From UBA1046 sp050945515 (GTDB lineage: Bacteria; Bacillota; Clostridia; Saccharofermentanales; DTU023), in assembly GCA_050945515.1 (NCBI GenBank), contig JBMNTB010000001.1, positions 100,622-164,621 on the forward strand: 64,000 nt of DNA, read 5' to 3'. Both the position numbers and the translations under genes were made by a program. A model generated the notes under the pieces. That model made no database searches and was not told where the DNA came from. It saw only the letters and a program-made list of their open reading frames with translations. The stretch's first letter is position 1. The number at the start of each line of letters is the position of its first letter. Below are positions 35,619 through 44,649 of this stretch, piece after piece.

Positions 35619-36400
35619 GAAAGCGTGCTCCCTGGCTGAAGCTGATGATGGTGCTGACCTATCTGTTTTTGTTTGCACCGATTATTGTCGTGATGGTAAT
35701 GAGTTTCAATACTTCACAGTACGGAACTCTGCCCTTTGTTTTTACAACCGGCTGGTATCAGCGCCTGCTGTCAGGTGTCGGTCTGGGCAAGGCCACCTGG
35801 CTCTCGATCTGGTTTTCGTTTCTGGTCACATTGGCCGGCAGCTTGGTTGGTATCCTGACCAGTCTGGGTCTGCGCAGACTGCCTGAGGCTTGGGCCCGCC
35901 GCTTCATTTCCTGGCTCAATCTGGCGGTAATTATTCCCTGGCTGGTGCTGGGTATCGCCCTGCTGATGATTTTCAATTTTGTCGGCCTGGGCCGCTCATA
36001 TACGGGTATGTTCCTAGGCAATTTTGTCTGTGTTTTGCCCTATGTAGTCATGCTGGTCTATCCTGCCCTGATGGCACTGGACAAGAATGTGGAATATGCG
36101 GCCCGAACCCTGGGAGCCTCACCCCGCCGGACATTGGTGACAATTGTGCTGCCGTCGTTGTTGCCGGCGATCTTGACTTCATCCCTGATGGCCTTTATGG
36201 TTTGCTTTAATAATTTTGTCATCCAATACTATCTGGCACCCTTTGGCATCAGGACTCTGCCTATGGAAATCTATAATCTGGTGCGTGTGGGTTATAAACC
36301 GGATATCAACGCCCTGGCAACGATTATGATTCTGGTTTCCGTTTCACTGGTTCTACTGGTCAACAAATTGGGCTATGGCAGTAAAAAAGGATTATTCTGA
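35615..36400 (+). CDS. potC: Polyamine-type ABC transporter permease PotC
   Basis: 261 residues from GTG at 35615, preceded by GAGAGGAG. A longer frame from an upstream ATG would lie inside potB without a ribosome site. Six membrane segments follow. The EAA loop reads EYAARTLGASPRRTLVTIVLPSLLPAI. It pairs with PotB to form the channel. Confidence 0.9.
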   Translation: MRKRAPWLKLMMVLTYLFLFAPIIVVMVMSFNTSQYGTLPFVFTTGWYQRLLSGVGLGKATWLSIWFSFLVTLAGSLVGILTSLGLRRLPEAWARRFISWLNLAVIIPWLVLGIALLMIFNFVGLGRSYTGMFLGNFVCVLPYVVMLVYPALMALDKNVEYAARTLGASPRRTLVTIVLPSLLPAILTSSLMAFMVCFNNFVIQYYLAPFGIRTLPMEIYNLVRVGYKPDINALATIMILVSVSLVLLVNKLGYGSKKGLF

Positions 36401-36401
36401 T

Positions 36402-36938
36402 ATGAAGAGGGCCTTGCTGGTGATCGATATGCAGCGTGTCTATGCGCCCGGCGGCGCCTGGCAGACGCCGGGATTTGAGAAGGCTGCCGCCAATATCACT
36501 AAACTATGTCCTCTATTTGAGCATAGATTATTTACCCGCCATTTGCCTTTCCCAGATCCGCCGGGCCGCTGGCAAAACTATAATGCCGCATTCGCCTCGA
36601 TTAATGCAGATCAGGAAGCAGCGCTGCTAATTCCGGATCTGGATCGGTTTGAATATTTGGATTTCCCCAAATATACTTATTCTGCCTTGGCGTCCGGTGA
36701 GCTGAAATCATTTCTGCTGACTGAAGACTTTGCTGAAATTTTGCTTACAGGAGTGCAAACCGAATTTTGTGTTACAGCGACTTTATTGCAGGCGGTTGAT
36801 CTGGGGCTGCCGGTCACCTTGGTGCCTGATGCCTGCGCCGGTGACTTGCCTGTGTTCGAAGCCGCTCTGATTGCCCTGGTCAGACGCATGCCCTGTCAAG
36901 TTCAGCTAAAATATACAGAGGAATTATTGCATGGCTAG
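36402..36938 (+). CDS. Isochorismatase-fold cysteine hydrolase inside the pot operon
   Basis: 178 residues from the ATG at 36402 (MKRALLVIDMQ, the usual first strand); an earlier ATG at 36375 lies inside potC. Catalytic triad of the family: Asp in VIDMQ, Lys in FPKYTYS and Cys in TGVQTEFCVTATLLQAVDLG. These enzymes hydrolyse amides or ureides such as nicotinamide, N-carbamoylsarcosine and biuret. It sits between potC and potA, overlapping potA by 8 bases, so it may process the imported nitrogen compound. The substrate is unknown. Confidence 0.85.
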   Translation: MKRALLVIDMQRVYAPGGAWQTPGFEKAAANITKLCPLFEHRLFTRHLPFPDPPGRWQNYNAAFASINADQEAALLIPDLDRFEYLDFPKYTYSALASGELKSFLLTEDFAEILLTGVQTEFCVTATLLQAVDLGLPVTLVPDACAGDLPVFEAALIALVRRMPCQVQLKYTEELLHG

Positions 36939-37962
36939 TTTAGAGATCAGAAATGTCACTAAAAGTTTTGGCCCGAAAGTAGTGTTGAGGGATATCTCAT
37001 TCACAGCACAGAGCGGGGAATTCCTAGCGCTGTTGGGTCCGTCCGGCTGTGGCAAGACGACTCTGCTTAAGATTATTTCCGGCATTGAAGAGCAAGACAG
37101 CGGCTCGATCCTGATCGCCGATCGGGATATCAGCCGGGAGCCGATTGAAAAACGCAATATCGGCCTGGTATTTCAAAATTACGCATTATTTGAACATATG
37201 AATGTGTTTGAGAATATTGCCTATTCCTTGCGGATGCGCAAAGTTGCCAAAGCCGAAATCAGGGACAGAGTAGTGGAAGCCTTGGAGACGGTGCGCCTGG
37301 CCGGCTATGAACAAAGACCCACAACTCAGCTGTCAGGTGGTGAACAGCAGCGGGTGGCACTGGCCAGGGCTATTGTCTATAAGCCTGATATTCTGTTGCT
37401 TGATGAGCCGCTGTCAGCTTTGGATCGTAGAATCAGGGAACAGATGCAGGAGGAAGTATTGCGTATCCAGCGCGAGACAGGTATTACCACTGTCTTTGTC
37501 ACGCATGACCAGGGGGAAGCTCTGGCTATGGCTGATCGCATCCTGCTGATGAACGAAGGAGAAATCGTGGAAGATAATTTGCCGACGGAAGTCTATCTGC
37601 GCCCCAGATCTCAGTTCGCTGCGGAATTTGTGGGCAATTCCAATCTTCTGAGCGGCACTTATCAGGACGGATATGTCATCGGCGATGGTTTCAAAATTCC
37701 ACTGGAGCAGACTTTCCCGGCCGGGACCGCTTTGACTCTGATGATCAAAGAGGAGAATATTATTCTTTGTCCTGCCGGCGAGGGTATGGGAGAGGGCGTC
37801 GTCACTGAAGTTTTTTTCCAAGGCACTACTATGAGAGTTACGCTGACCAACAAAGAGATTGAACTTAAGATAAGATTGCTGGCCCGGGAGGGAATGTCGA
37901 TCGAGCAGGGTCAGACCCTGGGCTGGCGCGTACAGTTTGCTGCCGTCTTTCCGAATGATTGA
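36931..37962 (+). CDS. potA: Polyamine-type ABC transporter ATP-binding protein PotA
   Basis: 343 residues. Walker A GPSGCGKTT, signature LSGGEQQRVALARAI, Walker B LLLDEPLSALD, H-loop VTHDQGEA. After the ATPase domain, residues from about 240 form a TOBE-type regulatory domain (EFVGNSNLLSGTY, later GEGVVTEVFFQGTTMRVTL). It energises PotBC. The TOBE region is typical of spermidine and related importers. Confidence 0.92.
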   Translation: MASLEIRNVTKSFGPKVVLRDISFTAQSGEFLALLGPSGCGKTTLLKIISGIEEQDSGSILIADRDISREPIEKRNIGLVFQNYALFEHMNVFENIAYSLRMRKVAKAEIRDRVVEALETVRLAGYEQRPTTQLSGGEQQRVALARAIVYKPDILLLDEPLSALDRRIREQMQEEVLRIQRETGITTVFVTHDQGEALAMADRILLMNEGEIVEDNLPTEVYLRPRSQFAAEFVGNSNLLSGTYQDGYVIGDGFKIPLEQTFPAGTALTLMIKEENIILCPAGEGMGEGVVTEVFFQGTTMRVTLTNKEIELKIRLLAREGMSIEQGQTLGWRVQFAAVFPND

Positions 37963-37985
37963 TTGCAACTGGATGAGGAGAGTCT

Positions 37986-40193
37986 ATGTATAATATTTCT
38001 GCAGATCGCTTTTTCAATACCTGGAGCACCAAAAGCCCTGCGGTGCTGGAGTTTTTGCCGGCCAGGTTTCTGGTTGTGCCGGGTGCGTACAGCTTCGCCA
38101 CCGGCGAATATACCGAGTTTCCATTTTCCGACCGCATCAAATTATATGAACATGATCATGAGGCTCGTTATCTGCGCCTGACCATGGAGCATGCGGGCAC
38201 AGTTCTCCAGTTACAGTATTGGAAGCAAGATCCCTGGACTGTACGGGGCAGGCTGGAAGTCTTGGCGCATGGCGAGTGGGGGCTGCGTTTTATGACCACT
38301 CTGGCTTTCGGTTTTGCCGCAAATGGCACAGTTCAAAGAACAAATGACGGTTTTGATCTGAGCTACCGCAGCTATCATTTCGGTGTCGCTTTCGCCGACA
38401 GACCGGTCCGCGCCTGTCTGGCCCCAACCAGCTCCTATATGGGTCAGGAAATGGAAAAGAATGGTTATTATGCTCCTTTCACCGATGCTGCCGACCCCTT
38501 GTATCTCAACACTACTTTTAATCTGGAAGAGACGCCGGTGCTTGATTTTGCTCTGGCCGTGACCAATCATCCGCAGACTGCCGCCGACAAGGCTGCAGCT
38601 GCTTTGCAATTGTCAGAGAACGCTTTATCCGACATTAAGTCCAATCTGGATCAAGCCCTGGCGATGGAAGGCCGTTTTGCCAGTTGTGCTGCTGCCTTGC
38701 GCGATGTCATGTCCTGGAATGCGATTGCCGACCATGTTAATAGCAGAGTTTTTACTTCGCTGACCCGTTTTTGGATCGATAAAAAGTTTGGCGGCTGGTT
38801 CCTCTGGCTGGATGATGTTTTCTATCATGCCTTGATCTCAGCCTGGTCCGGCGACTGGCAGATGGCAGAGAACAATCTGAAAGCGGCGATGGGCAATGCG
38901 GTTCCGGCCGGCAATCTGGCCTGTCTGATGTCCGAATTTACCGAATGGGTTGATCGTTCCCAGCCGCCGGTATTCAGCTTCATGGTCTGGAAATACTATC
39001 AGCTGACACATGATCTGAACTTGCTGGCTCGGGTCTTTCCCACTTTGCTGGCAGCTCATAACTGGTGGTTTGCCCATCGCGACGGCAATGGGAATGGTGT
39101 ACTCGAACTCGGCAGCTCCGCCCTCTGCGGTGACGGTCATTTCAAGCAGACGAAATTGGCCTGCAAAGACGAAGCGGCGATGGACAACAGTCCTATGTAT
39201 GATCCGGCAGTCTTTGTGCCGCAGGCCGGTACCATGGACATGGAAGATATCGCGCTTAACAGTCTTTTGGTCCTGAATGCGGAAGCTCTGGCTCGGATCG
39301 CGGAAGTACTGGGCCACTATGAGATCGCCGCCGATCTGTTAGACAGACGCGAGCAACATAAAGAGAGAATCAATCAGTGCCTCTGGGATGAGGAGCGTGG
39401 GCTCTATGCCAATCGCCTCTGGAGCGGTGAATTTGTCAGTCCGTCGCCCACCAGCTTTTATCCTCTGGCCGCCGGTATCCCGGATCGGGAGCGGGCAGAT
39501 ATTCTGATCCGCCATATCTTTGACGAAGACGAATTCTGGACTAAAGCGCCTTTACCCTCGATCTGGGCCCGGGACGAGGCCGTTCATGACGATGTCTACT
39601 GGCGTGGCCGCATGTGGCCGCCATTGAATTTCTTTACTTATGTCGGCCTGCAGCGCTATGGCTATGAGGTGGAAGCACAGCGATTGGCGGCCAGAAGTGC
39701 TGAAGTTTTTACCAATGCCTTCGATAATGAAAGAGCTTGTTACGAGAACTACAATACTTTCACCGCTGTCGGCAAAAGTGTCGATGCCGATCCTTTCTAT
39801 GGCTGGGGTGCGCTCCTGCCTCTGATGTGGGTAATGAATTTCGCGGACAGCAGTGACGAAGGCCTCGACTTCGGCGCCGTCGATAATGAAGCGATGGAGC
39901 TAAAACAGCTCAGAACGCATCAAGGAACTTTTGATCTGTCGCTGGGCGCCACAACAGAAGTTCGTTTGAACGGCGAAACGGTCTTTGTCTCCAATGCCTC
40001 AGGTCGCTTCAGGGATTTCAAGCTGCAGGACAATTATGCTTCTGTGATTGTGCCGGCACAGCAATGCGATGTCTATGTGGATTTCCCGCAGCTGGAACCT
40101 TTGCTGGTCAGGATTAACGGTACCGAGATCGAAGCTGCGAACAAACTGCAACTATCAGCCGGCGAGGAGCAGAATATTGAGCTCTGGTTCTGA
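37986..40193 (+). CDS. GH63-like (alpha/alpha)6 glycoside hydrolase
   Basis: 735 residues, no signal peptide, so cytoplasmic. The N-terminal ~200 residues form a beta-rich domain. The central and C-terminal (alpha/alpha)6 part has WFLWLDDVFYHALISAWSGD (candidate acid Asp near residue 275), ELGSSALCGDG, WGRMWPP-like YWRGRMWPPLNFFTYVGL and YENYNTFTAVGKS followed by DPFYGWGALLPLMWV (candidate Glu near 585). This set recalls GH63 glucosidases and mannosylglycerate-type hydrolases. It probably cleaves an alpha-linked sugar or compatible solute; which one is unknown. It begins 23 bases after potA. Confidence 0.75.
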   Translation: MYNISADRFFNTWSTKSPAVLEFLPARFLVVPGAYSFATGEYTEFPFSDRIKLYEHDHEARYLRLTMEHAGTVLQLQYWKQDPWTVRGRLEVLAHGEWGLRFMTTLAFGFAANGTVQRTNDGFDLSYRSYHFGVAFADRPVRACLAPTSSYMGQEMEKNGYYAPFTDAADPLYLNTTFNLEETPVLDFALAVTNHPQTAADKAAAALQLSENALSDIKSNLDQALAMEGRFASCAAALRDVMSWNAIADHVNSRVFTSLTRFWIDKKFGGWFLWLDDVFYHALISAWSGDWQMAENNLKAAMGNAVPAGNLACLMSEFTEWVDRSQPPVFSFMVWKYYQLTHDLNLLARVFPTLLAAHNWWFAHRDGNGNGVLELGSSALCGDGHFKQTKLACKDEAAMDNSPMYDPAVFVPQAGTMDMEDIALNSLLVLNAEALARIAEVLGHYEIAADLLDRREQHKERINQCLWDEERGLYANRLWSGEFVSPSPTSFYPLAAGIPDRERADILIRHIFDEDEFWTKAPLPSIWARDEAVHDDVYWRGRMWPPLNFFTYVGLQRYGYEVEAQRLAARSAEVFTNAFDNERACYENYNTFTAVGKSVDADPFYGWGALLPLMWVMNFADSSDEGLDFGAVDNEAMELKQLRTHQGTFDLSLGATTEVRLNGETVFVSNASGRFRDFKLQDNYASVIVPAQQCDVYVDFPQLEPLLVRINGTEIEAANKLQLSAGEEQNIELWF

Positions 40194-40292
40194 GCATCTG
40201 CCGCCGGAATTAGAACGGCTGTTGTCGATTGTTTAATGACTTGGACGGTTGAGCAATTTGCTGCACCCGGATATTGTATAAGTGAGTAGATC

Positions 40293-41231
40293 GTGCGTAT
40301 TATTAATCTGGGATCTTTAAATCTGGACTATAGCTATCGCGTGCCGCGCTTTGTGCGCCCCGGTGAAACTATGGAGGCCGACAGTTTTTCACTCAAGGCT
40401 GGCGGCAAAGGTCTAAACCAATCCATCGCCGCTGCTAAAGCAGGACTTGAAGTTTACCAGGCGGGATGCGTCGGGCCGGATAGCGCCCTGCTGTTTGAGG
40501 AGCTGGAACAAAATGGTGTGGATACTTCGCTGATTCAGACCGGCGCGGATGCTACCGGCCATGCCATCATCCAGGTCGCCGCCAGCGGTGAAAACAGCAT
40601 TTTGATCTACGGCGGCGCCAATCGAACTTTAACCCTAGAGTATATTAACAGCGTACTGGCGCATTTTGCGCCCGGTGATGTCTTGTTGCTCCAAAATGAA
40701 ATTAATCTCGTACCGGAGATTATATTCGAGGCTGACCGCCGTGGTCTGAGGATTGCTTTCAATGCGGCGCCGCTGACTTCTGATGTCAGAACATACCCGC
40801 TGGATAAGCTGAGCTGGCTGATGGTAAATGAAGTAGAGGGTGAGGCTCTCACCGGCGAAACAGATCATCTCGCTATCATTAAACAGTTGAGATTGAGCTA
40901 TCCGCAGACAATGCCGGTTGTAACTGTCGGTGCTGCCGGCGTCCTGGCCGCAGATAGCGAAAATATTTACACTCTGTCCGCCTATCCGCTGCAGCCCGTA
41001 GATACTACGGCGGCAGGCGATACTTTTAACGGTTATTTTCTCAGTGCAGTCCTGGCAGATTATTCCTTGCCGAAGGCATTGGAGCTCAGCACAGCCGCCA
41101 GCGCTCTCTGCGTGTTAAATCAGGGTGCAGCTGTCTCGATTCCCCGGCGGGAGCAGGTGCTGGCTTTCATGCAGGAGAACCCCCCTGCCACATTGACGGC
41201 TGAAATAATACCGTTCCCCATCCGAGGTTAG
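40293..41231 (+). CDS. PfkB-family sugar kinase (ribokinase-like)
   Basis: 312 residues, GTG start with a weak ribosome site. Ribokinase-family signatures: INLGSLNLDYSYRVPRFVRPGE, then AGGKGLNQSIAAAKAG, and the active-site DTTAAGDTFNGYFLSAVL with catalytic Asp in GDTF. It phosphorylates a sugar, most like ribokinase. The upstream glycosidase may supply the sugar, but no sugar transporter is adjacent. Confidence 0.88.
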   Translation: MRIINLGSLNLDYSYRVPRFVRPGETMEADSFSLKAGGKGLNQSIAAAKAGLEVYQAGCVGPDSALLFEELEQNGVDTSLIQTGADATGHAIIQVAASGENSILIYGGANRTLTLEYINSVLAHFAPGDVLLLQNEINLVPEIIFEADRRGLRIAFNAAPLTSDVRTYPLDKLSWLMVNEVEGEALTGETDHLAIIKQLRLSYPQTMPVVTVGAAGVLAADSENIYTLSAYPLQPVDTTAAGDTFNGYFLSAVLADYSLPKALELSTAASALCVLNQGAAVSIPRREQVLAFMQENPPATLTAEIIPFPIRG

Positions 41232-41235
41232 AACA

Positions 41236-41403
41236 ATGAAACCACAGAAGACGAAATCAGCGGCGCTCAAAATTTGGCTGCTCCGAGTGACTATCCTGGC
41301 TCTGGCGCTTGTTGGCATCATAGTCGGTATTAATCGCCAGGAAGTAAGAACCATGTTTAGTAAGGCGATCCGTATTTGCCTGGAATGCATTGGCTTGGGT
41401 TAG
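41236..41403 (+). CDS. 55-residue CxxC membrane microprotein (CD1871A-like)
   Basis: A 55-codon gene. The polar start (MKPQKTKSAALKIWLLR) is followed by one membrane helix (VTILALALVGIIVGI) and a C-terminal RQEVRTMFSKAIRICLECIG with a CLEC motif. This matches my memory of the small CD1871A-type CxxC proteins found next to NapH-like iron-sulfur proteins in clostridia. It starts 5 bases after the sugar kinase and ends 12 bases before the iron-sulfur gene. The Cys pair may help assemble or pass electrons to a cluster; the function is unknown. Confidence 0.8.
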   Translation: MKPQKTKSAALKIWLLRVTILALALVGIIVGINRQEVRTMFSKAIRICLECIGLG

Positions 41404-41415
41404 GTGGTGCTGTTG

Positions 41416-42333
41416 ATGGCCAAGCAAAAGCGTAAAATTAAGATCAAGAAAAGACATCTGATCCAGGCACTGGGTGCCCTGGCTCTGAATGGACATCTCA
41501 GCGGTTTTGTGACGGGCAATATCTACACCGGTGCCAGCAAACAAATCTGTCTGCCGGTGCTTAATTGCTACTCTTGTCCCGGGGCGCTTACTTCCTGCCC
41601 TATTGGCTCACTGCAGGCTGTTGCCAATCATCCCGGCTTCAGCTTTAGTTACTATATTATGGGTCTGATCGCCTTATTCGGTATTCTGGCCGGGAGATTC
41701 TACTGTGGTTGGCTATGCCCTTTCGGCTTCCTGCAAGATTTATTGGCCAAAATAAGTAAAAGAAAGCTGCGGGTCAAAGCCAAGTATGACCGACTTCTGC
41801 GCTATTTAAAATATATTATTTTGATTTTCTTGGTTCTGCTCCTGCCGGCAGTACTGACCAATTCCTACGGAATCGGATCACCTCTGTTTTGTAAATATAT
41901 TTGTCCGTCCGGTACACTGGGAGCCGGCTTGCCGCTCCTCCTGCTGACGCCTGCTCTGCGGCCGAATGCAGGGATGCTCCTGGCCTGGAAAGTGCTCTTG
42001 GCTCTGGCTATCATCTTGGCCTGCATATACATAACCCGCGCTTTCTGCCGCTATGCCTGCCCTTTGGGAGCGTTGCTCGGTCTGCTGCAGATTGCCAGCT
42101 TCTATCGTTTTTCTTACAACAAGAATAGATGTATTTCTTGCCGGCAGTGCATAACTGTATGCCCAATGGGAATTGATCCGATGGCGACGCCGAACAGCCC
42201 GGAATGTATCCGTTGCCGCGAATGTATACATGTCTGCCCGACTACCTCACTGACTAGCAGTCTGCCGGGCAAGACTTTGCCGAAGGAGATATTGTTCGTG
42301 GGTGGGAAGTCGGGTCGATCCGACCCTGCCTGA
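41416..42333 (+). CDS. NapH-like membrane 4Fe-4S binding protein
   Basis: 305 residues from ATG at 41416 with GGTGG upstream; a GTG four codons earlier is the alternative. About four or five membrane helices carry Cys-rich loops: NCYSCPGALTSCPIGSLQ, FYCGWLCPFGFLQDLL, CKYICPSGTLGAGLP and FCRYACPLGALLGLLQ. Two ferredoxin-like clusters close the protein: CISCRQCITVCP and CIRCRECIHVCP. Relatives such as NapH and RnfABCDEG-associated proteins move electrons at the membrane. The partner is unknown; the neighbouring CxxC microprotein is a candidate. Confidence 0.88.
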   Translation: MAKQKRKIKIKKRHLIQALGALALNGHLSGFVTGNIYTGASKQICLPVLNCYSCPGALTSCPIGSLQAVANHPGFSFSYYIMGLIALFGILAGRFYCGWLCPFGFLQDLLAKISKRKLRVKAKYDRLLRYLKYIILIFLVLLLPAVLTNSYGIGSPLFCKYICPSGTLGAGLPLLLLTPALRPNAGMLLAWKVLLALAIILACIYITRAFCRYACPLGALLGLLQIASFYRFSYNKNRCISCRQCITVCPMGIDPMATPNSPECIRCRECIHVCPTTSLTSSLPGKTLPKEILFVGGKSGRSDPA

Positions 42334-42412
42334 TGCTCCACGCGACCGGAGATGCCGGTTCCGTTTCGCAGGCGCCTTCGCCAACACTTCGCAAACAGAT
42401 TACGGCCGGTTA

Positions 42413-42441
42413 TTGCTGAAATCTTGCTCTGACTATATAAT
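42413..42441 (+). promoter_or_regulatory. Promoter of the EF-G-like gene
   Basis: TTGCTG at 42413-42418 and TATAAT at 42436-42441 are 17 bases apart. The start codon lies 78 bases downstream with GGGGGTTAG before it. The remainder of the gap 42334-42412 holds no gene and no clear terminator. Confidence 0.65.
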
Positions 42442-42518
42442 ATTATTCGCATGTTTAATCGGGGAAGTATTCAGCGACCCCTTTTTGACAATAATTAATA
42501 CATTACTGGGGGTTAGCA

Positions 42519-44600
42519 ATGAGACAATATCAAGCAGCGGACATCAGAAATATTGCACTGGCAGGTCATGGCGGGGCCGGTAAAACAGCCTTTGTCGAGG
42601 CGGCTTTGCAGGCAACCGGTGTGGTTGACCGCATGGGGCGCAGTGACGAAGGAACTGCAGTCATGGACTTTGATGCCGAGGAAATGCGCCGCGGTATGAC
42701 GATCAATCTGTCCTATGCCGCAATCGAGTGGAAGGACAAGAAGATTAATCTACTTGATACACCGGGTGATTTCGATTTCCTCGGCGAGCAGATACAGGGT
42801 TTCAGGGTCAGTGATGCTGTTCTGATTGTTATGAGCGGCAAAGATGGGTTGGCTGTCGGTGTGGAGAAAGCGGTCCGCCAGGCCGGTAAGCAGAAGCGGC
42901 CGGTGAGCTTTTTTGTCAACCGCCTGGATGAGCCGCATGCCAGCTTTGATCAGACTCTTGCTGCGTTGCAGGAGGCCTATGGCAGTAAAGTAGTTCCTCT
43001 GGCTTTGCCCATAGTCGAGGGTGAAGATGTGCTCGGTCTGGTCGATGTTATCGGACGGCAGGCTTTTAAATTCGCTGCCAAGGGCAAGATGGAAAAGATG
43101 GATGTGCCGGCTGCTTTGGCCGATCGGATGGAAGAATACTATGACCAGCTTCAGGAACAGATCGCAGAGTGTGATGAAGATCTGATGATGAAATATTTCG
43201 AGGGCGAACCTTTTACAGCAGAGGAGCAAAACTATGGCTTGCGCCAGGCTATCCTGACCGGCTCTATCTGGCCAGTATTTGCCGGAGCTGCGCAGAGCAA
43301 TCTGGGTGTAACTTTCGCTTTGGATGCGATCGCCGACTATCTGCCGTCACCGCTGGATACACCCCCTGTATTGAGTTACTTCCATGGTGAAGAACAAGAG
43401 ATTGCCATCGATCAGGACAGCAATCTGGCAGCGTATATTTTTAAGACGATTGTTGATCCTTTTGTCGGCAAGATCTCTCTGTTTAAGGTCTATCAGGGCG
43501 TGTTCCCCAGCACGGGCACAGTCTATAACAGTTCTAAGGAACTGGATGAGCGTGTCAACGGTCTGTCCTACCTGATTGGCAAGAAGCAAATTCCGGCCGA
43601 TAGCGGTATTGTGGCCGGCGATATCGGCTCTGTTACCAAATTAGGCGACAGTACGACCAATGATACGCTGTGTGAACGCGGTAATAAGGTAAGGATCGTG
43701 CCGCCTGTGATGCCTCGCGCCTCTTTGACTTTAGCTATCTTGCCGGTTACTAAGGGCGAGGAAGACAAGATTATGCAGGGCCTGACCCGGCTGTCTGATG
43801 AGGATACCGTCTTTACTATTGAGAATAATCCGGAGACCAAACAGCTGCTCTTGTCCGGTCTGGGCGAGATCCAGCTGGATGTGCTGACCAATAAGCTTAA
43901 AAATAAATACAATGTCGAGTCGACTCTGGAAGAACCGCGGGTGGCTTATCGTGAGACTATTCGCAAGCAGGTCAGAGTACAGGGTCGCCATAAGAAGCAA
44001 ACCGGCGGGCACGGCCAGTTCGGAGATGTCTGGATTGTCTTTGAACCCTGTGAATCCGAAGGGCTTGAGTTTGAAGAGCAGATTGTCGGCGGTGTTGTGC
44101 CGAAAGGTTATTTCCCCGCCGTTGAAAAGGGACTGCTGGAAGCGATCGAAGAGGGTCCGCTGGCCAATTATCCGGTTGTGGGTCTCAAGGCTACCTTGGT
44201 CGATGGCTCCTACCATGCCGTTGATTCCAATGAGATGTCATTTAAGTTGGCAGCCAGATTGGCCTACAGAGCGGGTATGCCACAGGCCAATCCGGTTCTG
44301 CTCGAGCCGATCAGCAAGCTGTCAGTCCATATTCCCGATGATTATCTGGGCGATGTTATGGGCGATATGAATAAGCGCCGCGGACGTATCCTGGGCATTA
44401 ATCCCGATCCCGAAGAACTGGGTTATCAGATTGTTGAGGCGGAAGCTCCGACTTCGGAGATACTGCGTTACTCGACCGATCTCAAATCCATGACGCAGGG
44501 CCGGGGCTGGTACAATATCGAATTCGCTCGTTATGAGCAGGCACCTCAGCCTGTAGCCGATAAGATTATAGCTGAGGCGCAGCGTGAAGAAGAAGAGTAA
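42519..44600 (+). CDS. EF-G-like translation factor GTPase (EF-G2 type)
   Basis: 693 residues with all five EF-G domains. G1 is GHGGAGKTAFVEAAL where true EF-G has AHxDxGKTT; G2 is RGMTINLSYA; G3 is DTPGDF; G4 is NRLDEPH. Domain IV has GGHGQFGDVWIVFEP. These departures are typical of the EF-G2 paralogue, which binds ribosomes but is usually dispensable. The gene is not next to rpsL/rpsG, as the main fusA would be, which supports a paralogue. It has its own promoter. Confidence 0.88.
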   Translation: MRQYQAADIRNIALAGHGGAGKTAFVEAALQATGVVDRMGRSDEGTAVMDFDAEEMRRGMTINLSYAAIEWKDKKINLLDTPGDFDFLGEQIQGFRVSDAVLIVMSGKDGLAVGVEKAVRQAGKQKRPVSFFVNRLDEPHASFDQTLAALQEAYGSKVVPLALPIVEGEDVLGLVDVIGRQAFKFAAKGKMEKMDVPAALADRMEEYYDQLQEQIAECDEDLMMKYFEGEPFTAEEQNYGLRQAILTGSIWPVFAGAAQSNLGVTFALDAIADYLPSPLDTPPVLSYFHGEEQEIAIDQDSNLAAYIFKTIVDPFVGKISLFKVYQGVFPSTGTVYNSSKELDERVNGLSYLIGKKQIPADSGIVAGDIGSVTKLGDSTTNDTLCERGNKVRIVPPVMPRASLTLAILPVTKGEEDKIMQGLTRLSDEDTVFTIENNPETKQLLLSGLGEIQLDVLTNKLKNKYNVESTLEEPRVAYRETIRKQVRVQGRHKKQTGGHGQFGDVWIVFEPCESEGLEFEEQIVGGVVPKGYFPAVEKGLLEAIEEGPLANYPVVGLKATLVDGSYHAVDSNEMSFKLAARLAYRAGMPQANPVLLEPISKLSVHIPDDYLGDVMGDMNKRRGRILGINPDPEELGYQIVEAEAPTSEILRYSTDLKSMTQGRGWYNIEFARYEQAPQPVADKIIAEAQREEEE

Positions 44601-44649
44601 TAACCGGCTGCCAAGCCGGGATTACATATTTGTTTTAAAAGGAGTTTGA

